NCBI RefSeq assembly: GCF_947179515.1 | Contig: NC_067476.1 | Coordinates: 58,679,300 to 58,743,299, forward strand | Origin: Apodemus sylvaticus | Lineage: Eukaryota > Chordata > Mammalia > Rodentia > Muridae | Direction of reading: 5' to 3' | Length of the DNA: 64,000 nucleotides | Shown: piece by piece, positions 54,935-64,000 of the stretch | How positions within the stretch are numbered: position 1 is the first letter of the stretch | How the letters are laid out: each line of letters starts with the position of its first letter | Notes under the pieces: generated by a model | Told to the model about the DNA's origin: nothing | The model's database searches: none | The model's input: only the letters and a program-made list of their open reading frames with translations | Made by a program: the position numbers and the translations under genes

Positions 54935-54979
<45 letters not shown>
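54880..54979. repeat. (TG)n microsatellite, partly interrupted
   Basis: Interrupted TGTA/TGTG repeats, then about 20 uninterrupted TG units to 54979. Confidence 0.97.
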
Positions 54980-54981
<2 letters not shown>

Positions 54982-55101
54982 GACTCTCAGGAGACGTTCA
55001 GTGTGTTTTTAAACTGCCCAGTGTGGGTGCTGGGAATCAAACTCGGGTCCCATGCCCAGCGGTAAATGCTCTTAAGTGCTGGCATCTCTCCAGCTCCATA
55101 C
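54980..55101 (-). mobile_element. B3: B3-like SINE, antisense
   Basis: 'GTGCTGGGAATCAAACTCGG', 'GTCCCATGCCCAGCGGTAAA', 'TGCTCTTAAGTGCTGGCATC' and 'TCTCCAGCTCC' are the reverse complement of a tRNA-derived B2/B3-type SINE head. The TG microsatellite on its left probably grew from the SINE tail. Confidence 0.75.
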
Positions 55102-57436
55102 ATTATTAGTAGACTTTTTAAAAGCTATTTATTGTGTTGGCTATCACTGTCTACTTTCCATTTCCTCTTTACTTGGAAAAAATTAATGTTGTCAAACCTG
55201 TTCACAATTTTAGGAGAGAATACTTCTTAATGAGTAAGATGATCCTCTTGTTTCATGATACTTACATGTTTGTTTCAAGGTTCTTACAGTTGAATGCCCA
55301 CAGTCCTTACTATGTTCTTTGTTCATGGATCCATACAGTGGGCCATTTCATGTACACAACCCTCTTGATAGATTTTTCAGACTTCGTTTATCGTCAGAAA
55401 GCCTTGCATGCTCTCTTGGTGTGAACGGTTGGCTGCCTGCTACAGCTTCTCTGACCCTGTGAGTCTTTGCGCTCTCCTCGGCCAGCATGTTCCTGCTGCC
55501 TGCTCAGCATTCTGAATGCACCATTGATGCTCTGAAGAATGGAGGATGGCAGAGGCTTGTAAGCATCTTTTGTCAGTAACATTCTCTTTAGATCCAAGAC
55601 AAGCACATTTTCTTTACTCATCAACAAGAAACTAGCAAGTTGGCATGGCCCAACCTTCTCCTGCATCTTTTCCATTTATTTACTTTATGTCTTTTGTTTT
55701 ATGTCTAAAAGAAGATGGAAATATTTGTAGCCACAAGTCTGAGAAATGAATCAGTACAATAAGACCATGCCTTTATGCCTCCGTTTTCTTTTAAGTGTAG
55801 TCGTGCTGTTATATAAGCCTGCATCTGCCTACCTATCAATATTTTTCAAAAGCTGGATCTGTCCCAACTAGAACAAAAACAATTATTATTGTGATCAAAA
55901 TCATTGGAATCATTCTGATTTTCAAATAAGTTTTGAGAGTTGTACCTGGTACTCTGGGGTTTCTTATTAAGCTCTGTTACAACATGGGAGAAATACAAAG
56001 AAACATGTGGGAATAATTCATAAGGCATTCATGTATAATCTGGTTTTATAAATTCATGTAACGGGAGGTTTTCTGGGAATAATTTTCACTGATTAACCTT
56101 TAGGTCAATTTGTTGATTTTGTACAACCAACCATGACTTCCTTTCATATCTTTAACCTCTGATTCTTCCAGTTGATTATTTTTCTAAATAGTTAATTACT
56201 TGATAAATACAAGATAATTTCTTCTAGGTATCTTGCAGTGTGGTGATTCCTTTAATAACAGAATATCACTTGAATGTAGTTTCTATAGAACTGTCTCCTT
56301 TGCATCTTTGTGAAGGAGTATAAATGCTATTTTTTATATGATAGATGGAGTATTGACAAAGTCTGTAAAGACTGCGAAATATGTGCGTGTAGTGATGAAT
56401 TACTTTTAGATACATAAAAATAAAATGATACTGATCAGGCTGTTGTGAAAATTCTACTGGTTTCTAATTTAGAGCCAGTATAAGAGTGTGCTTTCATCAA
56501 TGGTCAAATTTTAGAATCAGTGAAGGCAAGAAGCACTTCTATATTTGGACATTTAACTAATAAATTACATAAGAAAACTAGGCTGATGCCTTAAATCTTA
56601 AAGCTAGGTTGCTTTGTTTGAAATTTATTATTGTGTCAAAAAGCTGTCAAAACTTTTCCTTTTCATTTTGTTCTACTAATGTACCTCTAGATTTCACACT
56701 GATCTAAGAAACAATAGGATGATGGAGTAGGGTCCAGATATAGTAAAATAGAGTTAGATTTATAACGTAAGTTCAGCATCGTCTATTTAGGCCACACTGA
56801 CATTTCACTAAAAGCTCAGTGGAGAGACGATATTTATTTACTTCGGAGTGCTGAATCAAGTCAGTGAAAGGTGATTTGTAAATTGCTTCTTCAGTGAACT
56901 TGAATAAATAACTCACAAATCAATGTGTTACAAGGATTTGGTAACCAGCCCATTTCATTTGAAGCCGTGCTGCAGCCTATTGATCTTTTCCTCTAGATTA
57001 TGTTGGACAGGAACTGTTGGCGTAGATACAGACTATACTACCTACCTGCCAAGAACAGTTTATTCGAAAAAGACAAGAAATGTAATTAGCATTTGTTTTT
57101 TAAAAATCCTTTTTGCCAGCACTGTGACGCTGGGGACTAAAGAAGACACTGGACACTGTCTCTTCCGTTTTGATCTTCGCGGGAACAATAAGCACAGGAC
57201 CAAGAAGAGGAATTCCCCAGAGCTTGTATGACCTGCTTCTAGGACAGCAAGTTTGCAGTACCTGGTAGGAAGCCTGCACAAGCTTTTTCTGCTCCCCCCC
57301 ACTAAGCTTAAACCACACGGTAGAATGCAGATATCTATGCTGCAGTATCCTCACAGAGGAATTAAGATTCTCTTGTGGGACCAGAAGAAGAAGAAGAACC
57401 AGTTACATCCAGGATCTCTCAATGATCTGGAGTTCA
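55102..57436. other. Unique sequence, no gene recognised
   Basis: Contains a 93-codon minus-strand frame (55394-55675) and overlapping frames at 56923-57354, none with a recognised domain. A short poly-C lies near 57293 and an AAG run near 57385. Confidence 0.45.
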
Positions 57437-57630
57437 TTGATACACCTAGAATGGATTGCTAATTAGCTCCAGGTATCTACCTGCCTCTGCTCACACTTAT
57501 GCCCCAACACAGGGGTAACAGACATGTCTCATCATGCTCAGACTTTATGTGAATACTTAAATTCTAAACTCAGGTCCTCAAACTTGCACAAAAGGCATTT
57601 TACTGACTGACGCCTCTCTCCAGACCCCAG
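57437..57630 (-). mobile_element. B4: B4 SINE, antisense, diverged
   Basis: The reverse complement gives 'GGGTCTGGAGAGAGGCGTCA', 'AAAATGCCTTTTGTGCAAGT', 'TTGAGGACCTGAGTTTAGAA' and a B1-like part ('GTCTGAGCATGATGAGACAT', 'GAGCAGAGGCAGGTAGATAC'). Confidence 0.65.
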
Positions 57631-58429
57631 AACACTGATTTTCAAAATAGTCTTTGGTTCCTTTGTGACTATATTCTGTGCCTTTGAGCATCACATTCCA
57701 TTGCTTGTAAATATGACTTGGGAAAATAAGAGAGAAGAGGTAGATAGTTCCCTGTTCTAATAATGTGTGTATATTTTATTTCTACTGATCACAGAAAGTA
57801 GGGTTTTATTCCTCCCATGCAAAAGTGTTCTCTGGCATAAGGTAAAAGCCCAGCTAAGCCTTTATTAATCACTTCCCAGAAACACTCCTAAACAGTGCTA
57901 TGAAACACTGCCTCTGAGCTTTCTTTATTCTGTGCCAGGTCATGAAGCAAAATTTAGAGTTAAAGACTAAACATGAAACTTCTAGATTTGTGATGAATAA
58001 GAAGTGTTTTTATTCAGTAAGCCATAAAAAGAACACCTGTTCGGAGTTGACAGCAGGCTTTTGAATTCAAGTCTGTTTGGATTCTGTTCTCTATTTCCTC
58101 CCGACCTAGTAAAGTCATAATATTTGTCCTTCCCACTTTATGGCACTGAAGAAATGTTTGTTACCACTGGAAGAAAATGTGTTCACCGGTATCCCTGATA
58201 CACATCAACATTTTATAAATGTGATGTTTTCTAATTGGGTTGAACTTTACAAAATTATAGCAATGAACATCTTTATTGGATTCTCCCTTCCAGTTTGTCA
58301 TGCCAAATGAACTCACTAAAGATTTTAGCTTCATAGAAGCATGTAGAAAATATGATAGAGCGACACCAGAAAGATAGTAGAAAATCAGGCCCCAAACCCT
58401 TCTTCCTCGTTGAATCCACTGCCCCCACT
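57631..58429. other. Unique sequence, no feature seen
   Basis: No repeat or gene recognised. Confidence 0.5.
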
Positions 58430-58502
58430 ACACACCACCAAATATCTTTTATGAGGAATTCACAGACTACCTGGGAAATTCCTGTGTCCATAATGGATCA
58501 GA
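58430..58502 (+). repeat. 73-bp perfect direct repeat, copy 1
   Basis: Runs from ACACACCACCAAATATC to CATAATGGATCAGA. Every base is the same as in copy 2 at 58663-58735. The 160 bp between the copies is not duplicated. Confidence 0.98.
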
Positions 58503-58662
58503 AATCCTAATCCACATGGTCCAGGCCATAGTGAGTCAAAGTCTAAAAAGGGTTTGGTGTGACCAATAGGAGGTGGCTATTATGAAAATAAACCCTTTCA
58601 TTTGTGGCCTCCCTCTTTAGTCACCATCGCCCATTTTGGAAAAGGAAAGAATATTCCCCTCC

Positions 58663-58735
58663 ACACACCACCAAATATCTTTTATGAGGAATTCACAGAC
58701 TACCTGGGAAATTCCTGTGTCCATAATGGATCAGA
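58663..58735 (+). repeat. 73-bp perfect direct repeat, copy 2
   Basis: Identical to 58430-58502, offset 233 bp. No target-duplication-like or transposon structure lies between, so insertion does not explain it. Either a very recent local duplication or an assembly error. Confidence 0.98.
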
Positions 58736-59900
58736 CTCATGGAAGCTAGAAATGAAGATACTACCATGACCCATTCCAGGCCTGCCACATAGGATCAAAA
58801 GGAAACCTTAACTCCCAGGATGTCTGGGGAGGGAAAGACAGGTTTCACACATGTAGATCCTCTCTAAAGTCATTCCAAGTACTATCATTCATCTCACCTT
58901 CTTCGGAGCAGGGAGGGATCCAGTTTCCTCTAAATGCTTTGTGGATGGTTAGATTAAACATGATATTTGAATTTATGCACAGTCACCAGAACCTCACACT
59001 CTTTCAGTGCAAAGAGAGTGGCTACAAGGTCCCTGCTCTTCCTTGGGAAAGCACTTGGGACATACATCAAATATTCTGACGTCTTAAAAGCTTAATTCTA
59101 TTTTAAACCTTCATTCAAGTGCTAGGTGCCTGGGAAGCAGTGAGAAGGAAGATGGCGGGATGACTCTGTTTAGCACAGCCCCACATTCATGGACAAAAGT
59201 CATCTCTTAGGTTTTCCGTGGGAGGGAAAGAATTGGACAATACACCCTATGTGCCTATATTTCTAAGGGATGGCCAAAAGAATGATTATTGTCGTGCCCA
59301 TCTCAGAGTACTGTCTGGGGCTTTCATACTCTATATGTGTAGGACCCAATGATTAAAGACTGAGTCACTTGCTCTATCATGTAACTGCTGCCCACAGCTC
59401 CATGTGACACAGGTATGTGTACAATGAAGGGGAAAAGATGTTTAGATTCCAGATTTCCCTGAAGATGAACAAAACTGCAAAGCTTCAGTAGTCTGACTTC
59501 TTGTGGTTTCTAAGGAGCCTACATTCAATTTCAGAGGCCACATGCTCAATAGACCAGGGGCCTTCTGAGAACAAACTGGCATGAAGGTTTGAGTAGTACC
59601 CATCATTTCTGGCTAGCTTGATGTGATTCTTATCCTGAACTAGAGTCCACAAGACTCTAGGATAACCTGTTTTGTCTACTGTCTATATAAAGTATTAAGA
59701 CCCAATCATAGGAACAGTATGTTTCTAGAAAATGATTCGAATGTAATAATATGACAGGTAATTTAAAATAATCATTACCAAAGTTCCAAATCAGCCATTA
59801 ATAAAAATGATACATTTTAGTGATTCAGAGCCAAGTAGAACAAAGATCAAAAGGATCAGAGAGATAAAAGCAGATAATTGGAAATTATCTCATTAAAAGT
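58736..59900. other. Unique sequence, no feature seen
   Basis: No repeat or gene recognised. Confidence 0.5.
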
Positions 59901-59993
59901 GCACTGGGTTATGGCTTGGTGATAGAACTTTTGTTTAGCATGAGCAAGGATCCTGTTCTCAACCCCTCATATCACAAAAACAAACTTTTGAAC
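59901..59993 (+). mobile_element. ID: ID-like SINE, diverged
   Basis: 'ACTGGGTTATGGCTTGGTGA', 'TAGAACTTTTGTTTAGCATG', 'AGCAAGGATCCTGTTCTCAA' and 'CCCCTCATATCACAAAAACA' follow the ID element (tRNA-Ala/BC1-like) base for base over most of its length, plus an A-rich tail. It is too diverged for a recent rat ID insertion. Confidence 0.65.
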
Positions 59994-59999
59994 TGATCA

Positions 60000-60640
60000 A
60001 TCAGAAGAGAATGTTTAGGGGCCATCTATGCTTCTAAGGTATCACTAAAGTTAAAAAGGATAGAAAAAAGAAGCGAACATTCAAAAATAACCAGGAAAGA
60101 TGTCTAAAATCCTGAGAAATGGCATCTAAATTCAAGCATCAAAAGAAAAATGATTATCATATATAAGAAAATCTTCATGGGACTAGGAGTGGGTACCTAG
60201 AAGAAACCATCAGGATAGAACAACATGGGAGGAGTAATTCAAAAGGCTAAATAAAAATGAAATGCCAACAAAGAATAATGTATCCAGTAAAATATTCTTC
60301 AAAAATGATAAAGATTTTGCAGCCAAACTCTGATAGCATCAATTCCTTCTTGATCATCATATAAAAGTACTATGGAGAGTTTTTAAGTTGAAATAAAAAT
60401 TAATATACTAAGCAGTAAAGTAAAATCATAACGATGTTGACAGATTCATACATTGCGATGCTTTCCGGTTGATCAGTAAATTATTTGCTTCTAGTATAAA
60501 ACTAAAGGCAAAGTATTAACTATTTATACACTGCTGTTACATGATATGAAAATACCACATGTGGTATTAACAACAAAACTTAAAAAGAGAGTGAAAACAT
60601 GTAGTTCTATATGTGATTAAGCAGTTATTGGTCTACAATA
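60000..60640 (+). mobile_element. L1: Ancient mammalian L1 (L1M/HAL1-like) fragment
   Basis: 'AAGAATAATGTATCCAGTAA', 'AATATTCTTCAAAAATGATA', 'GGAGAGTTTTTAAGTTGAAA' and 'AGTATAAAACTAAAGGCAAA' follow the conserved stretch near the ORF1 end/3' region of ancient L1s (…ccttatccagcaaaattatccttc…). The left limit is approximate. The ID-like SINE at 59.9 kb may be inserted in it. Confidence 0.55.
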
Positions 60641-60894
60641 GGCTATTTAGATAAGTCTGTTTATGTAAGTTGTATGGAATTCATACAGACACCTATAGAA
60701 GGTAATCCAAGGACCATATAGGAACCAAAGCATGGCAATGCAAGATGAAGCCTGGGGGAAAAAAGGCAGAGGAACAAACAAAACCACAAGACAAAGAGAA
60801 AGTTAATATTAAAAGTAAAATGTCACGTGAGACTCCTTCCCTAGTAATTAGAAATGTAAAATGAATATGACTTTACCACCCAAAAATGCAAAAA
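60641..60894. other. Unique or unassigned sequence
   Basis: No clear repeat; possibly more ancient L1. Confidence 0.4.
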
Positions 60895-61035
60895 GCAAGG
60901 TCCACCTGGTCTGGGAGTACACAATTTTAATTCAGCACTCAGGACACTGAGGTAGGAGGTTTGCAAGACTGAATGCAGCTTTGCCTACGTAATGAGTTCA
61001 CACCTCTGAACCTGTCTCATAAGACACACAAGCAA
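60895..61035 (+). mobile_element. B1: B1-type SINE, diverged
   Basis: 'CTGGGAGTACACAATTTTAA', 'TTCAGCACTCAGGACACTGA', 'GGTAGGAGGTTTGCAAG' and 'GCTTTGCCTACGTAATGAG' resemble an old B1 monomer with an AC-rich tail. Confidence 0.65.
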
Positions 61036-61047
61036 ACAAACACAGGA

Positions 61048-61215
61048 GTTCAGTGGTTCTCAATCATCCTAATGCTGTGACCCTTTAATATAGTTCCTGA
61101 TGCTGTGGTGACCCCAAGTCATAAAATTCTTTTCATTGCTACTTCAAAACTGTAATTTTTGCTAAGGTTATGAATCATAATGTAAATATCTAATATGCAG
61201 GGTATCTAATATGTG
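61048..61215 (-). mobile_element. URR1: URR1 hAT element, antisense
   Basis: 'CAGTGGTTCTCAATCATCCT' (terminal inverted repeat region), 'CTAATGCTGTGACCCTTTAA', 'CTTTTCATTGCTACTTCAAA' and 'GGTTATGAATCATAATGTAA' are the reverse complement of URR1, paired with the + copy near 0.74 kb. Confidence 0.85.
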
Positions 61216-62235
61216 ACACCTGTAATTATCCCAACAAGAAAACGCAAATAAAGTAAAATACTATTCTTTAGACCCAAAATTGAGATAGTATAAATGTCGT
61301 AGAAAAAGAAAATACTTCCCTTTTTCCCCTCAAAAATTTAAAGCCTTAAATGGCCTCCATAAAAACATAATGTTCACACATTAACAAGTGATTAATCAAA
61401 AATCGATTTGGCAGGATATGCGTTCTAGAAGCATCATGCTTGCAAGCGTAGCTCAGCTGATGCTTTTTATCCAGATGCCCAGTACTGCACAGAAATTCAG
61501 TGACTGGTTCAGATGGAGACGGTTTCTCACTTACTACATTTGGCCATACTGTCTGTTGCCCAGCATAGGCAGAGAACTTGGTCTGCTTCCAAGTGGCTGC
61601 TCTCAGAGTAGCTTTCATGGAAATCAGCGTTCCATGGTTCTGTCATGTTTTCTCCTAAGGCAAACAATATGGAAATCTTTACCTAGAACAAATAATGTAT
61701 GATCTGTAAAGCCAGAGTCAGCAGGAGCACAGATAGCCCTAGCATTAATGTTCAACCAAGTCATTATTCTGGTAGCAAATATGTTTCACTGGGATCATTT
61801 AGTTAATGACATTTATTTTAAGAATAAGCATTAAGAGAGCAGTTCGGGAATAATTAATTCAAGAATGCATGGGCACATTTAGCACAGGAGACTAGTTCTG
61901 TCTAGGTAGAGAGAATTCTGCAAGCATTTGCTAATTCACCTCTCCCAGAAAGTAAATCAAAGAAAACTGATTCAATATTTTATAAAATAAAATATGCTTA
62001 GGTTCAATCTGATCTATCTGTTCCTTTTATTGCTTTTTAAAACTTTAAGTTATGGGACAAGAGAAAAAAAAACACCTGAGATCCTAGAAATACCTGTCTT
62101 GTATTGTCTGGGAAGAGAGCACGCGTGGCAGGAAGACTGTGAATGTCTGTGTAGGCATGTCTATAAACAGGAGAGGCAGGGGCAGCAGTCCTTAATCACT
62201 CCATGTCTTTCTCTTGTTCCATCTTGTTTTGTGTG
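61216..62235. other. Unique sequence, no gene recognised
   Basis: Overlapping 90-104-codon frames on both strands at 61346-61702 are seen, without recognisable domains. Confidence 0.45.
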
Positions 62236-62236
62236 T

Positions 62237-62552
62237 GACTTATGGTTTTACTGTTGTGAACAGATACCATGACCAAGGCAACTATTAAAAAGACATTTAA
62301 GTGGGGCTGGCTTACAGGTTCAGAGGTTCAGTCCATTATCATCAAGGCAGGAATATGGCAGCTTCCAGGCAGGCATGGTGCAGAAGGAGCTGAGAGTGCT
62401 ACATCTTCATCTAAGGCTGCTAGCAGAATACTGACTTCCAGTCATCTAGGACTAGGGTCTTAAAGCCACGCCCACAGGGACACACCTACTCTAACAGGCC
62501 ACACCTTCTAATAGTGCCACTCCCTGGACCAAGCATATACAAACCATAACAG
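62237..62552 (-). mobile_element. MTD-like LTR, antisense
   Basis: 'ACTGTTGTGAACAGATACCA', 'TGACCAAGGCAACTATTAAA', 'TTCAGTCCATTATCATCAAG', 'CATCTTCATCTAAGGCTGCT' and 'ATAGTGCCACTCCCTGGACC' are the reverse complement of a younger variant of the same LTR family seen at 1.4, 8.5 and 17 kb. Confidence 0.75.
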
Positions 62553-62949
62553 TGAGGTTAGTGCTGATCCTGCTTCTTTATAAAACCTTGAGTAAACCAT
62601 GACTTTCCTGCTCCACACTTACATGAAAAGCACCCTTACCATTTCAAGACAGTGGCCAGTTTTGTTTCTTCCCAGTTTGATGCTACGATTTTATTTTTAA
62701 GATAATTTTGCCTCAAGTCTACCTAAATTGGCTTCCTACAATGGAAAGTAAAGACTCACATGTTATGCTAGCTTCTCTCCCAATCTATTCATCTTTTTGA
62801 CAGTTTCTGATGCTTCCAGGGTTGGCAAATTAACTGGGAGCAGATGAGATCCGATATTAAGAGAGGCAAAGCAATGATTTGAAGAAAGCTTTCAAGATGA
62901 ATTCTTAAATTAAAAATGTCTGAACACTCATTATTTTGGTTTTGGCAGG
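62553..62949. other. Unique sequence, no feature seen
   Basis: No repeat or gene recognised. Confidence 0.5.
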
Positions 62950-63038
62950 AAACTTCAGCCCCTAAGAGAAGGAAGCATGTGGATCTTGTGTTTAAGGCTA
63001 GCCTGAGTTACATAGCAAGATTGTCTCTTAAAAAGTAG
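62950..63038 (+). mobile_element. B1: B1 SINE 3' fragment
   Basis: 'AAGCATGTGGATCTTGTGTT', 'TAAGGCTAGCCTGAGTTACA' and 'GCAAGATTGTCTCTTAAAAA' fit the B1 3' half with a short A tail. Confidence 0.65.
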
Positions 63039-64000
63039 TGTGGCCACTTGCAGTGGTTTATGTCATGTGTTCCTATTGATACATACCTCAAGAAGCCCCA
63101 TTTTGGCCACCTTCATCAGTAGTCCCCTTGAAGAGGTAACATCTTCAGCAATTCTTGTAGGAAGCATGGATGTTTTTGTTCTCACAGATAAGCACTAGAG
63201 GAATCTGGCATGTTAAGCACACAGGGTTGTTTCTTCTAGGCAAGTAATGGCACATCTGTTATCTGCCCAGAAAGCTGGGAGCAGATGTGTTTAATAGTCT
63301 GATTACTTTTGGGCTATATGTATAGCCAGAGACTATTCCAGTCCCAGATCCTTCCCCAGACCCTAACTATAAATTTGCTTTTTCCAAGTCCTCTCTAGGT
63401 CCTACCCTTGAGGGACTTTACAAAGACTTTAGATATATGTCATTATGTTTAATCTGTATTTAGCTTACTTGGTTCCTCAAGTAAATTTACATATGCTTTG
63501 TTGTGCACAAGGAATTGAGTTAATTATAACCAGAAATGTTTTCACTAAAGTGTGTTGTCCTTAAACTTGCCTAAAATAAACCACTCAGGATAAGACTCTG
63601 GAAGTTTGGACCAACACTGGCTATTGAGTTGTCTTGAACAGAATATCCTCCTTACCTTTTCAGGGTTGTTACACTCTTGAGCATGGAAATTTCTGAGAGT
63701 CCCTCAAATTGCTTTTTTTTAAAGTCCCTGAAGCTGCTCCCTCTAAAAGACAATTCCAGCTTTTTCCCTAAAGGACTCCCATTTCACAAAAGGCATCCAT
63801 ATTCTCCTTAAAGGAGAGCCTACTTCAGCCCCAGGAACCCTTCTTGCCATTCCCCAAGAAACACTCGGAGTGCAGACACATGCCCTCTATTCCACTTTCA
63901 GAGTACATAGATAGCCCAGTGTTGTAAATCACGATTCTTTAGACCGCCAACCTATCATGCGGCCCCATGTCAAATCCATATCACAATATCATGCCTTCCG
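63039..64000. other. Unique sequence to window end
   Basis: No repeat or gene recognised. Confidence 0.5.

Noticed and set aside
55394..55675. Possible processed pseudogene, minus strand (93 codons)
   Set aside because: The translated sequence looks protein-like, but I match it to no known family, and there is no A tail or target duplication.
61346..61702. Overlapping open frames on both strands
   Set aside because: Their length is within chance for the local composition, and there is no motif or codon-use support.

Overview
The window looks like a gene desert from a murid rodent nuclear genome, most probably rat (Rattus). It is AT-rich and CpG-poor. It is filled with rodent-specific repeats: L1/Lx LINEs, B1, B2, B3, B4 and ID-like SINEs, MTD- and ORR1-type MaLR LTRs, and URR1 hAT elements. 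Older mammalian MIR, L2 and ancient L1 fragments lie underneath. The rat call is an inference from two traits of the youngest L1s: a C-run (sense-strand G-run) 3' UTR beside a short AT-rich end, and an ORF1 coiled coil carrying 66-bp repeats. No host protein-coding gene, tRNA or rRNA gene could be supported. The only convincing protein-coding sequences belong to one L1.

Layout. 1-13 kb: mostly unique AT-rich DNA with a URR1 copy, MTD and ORR1 LTRs, two MIRs, a 5'-inverted Lx insertion (4.7-6.2 kb, 15-bp target duplication) and two short 5'-truncated L1s (6.45-7.09 and 11.99-12.21 kb). 13-20 kb: three L1 3' ends, a long old rodent repeat (about 15.9-17.8 kb) broken by a young L1 and by an MTD LTR, a second MTD in the opposite orientation, a 16-bp minisatellite and a B1. 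20.0-25.3 kb: a nearly continuous L1 scrapheap on the + strand with order jumps, a micro-inversion, a B2, and a nested chimeric B2/L1 insertion. 25.4-27.3 kb: an L2 and unique sequence.

27.34 to about 32.8 kb: a minus-strand L1 with both reading frames open (ORF1, 408 aa; ORF2, 1274 aa) but with almost no 5' UTR. 34.55-42.03 kb: a nearly full-length, heavily decayed minus-strand L1, split by a 1.3-kb twin-primed insertion of the same young L1 subfamily. 42-64 kb: long unique stretches with scattered SINEs, a 34-bp minisatellite (48.2-48.5 kb), a solo ERV LTR (about 53.7-54.4 kb) followed by a long pyrimidine tract, a perfect 73-bp direct duplication (58.4/58.7 kb), an ID-like SINE, an ancient L1 fragment, a second URR1 and a final MTD-like LTR.

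I found no new biological system. The most interesting material is the record of L1 insertion mechanics: two twin-primed insertions, and one insertion whose inverted arm is a B2 SINE instead of L1, all resolvable to target duplications. The intact-ORF L1 also carries a non-consensus histidine in a conserved reverse-transcriptase motif. All family names come from sequence recall without a database search.
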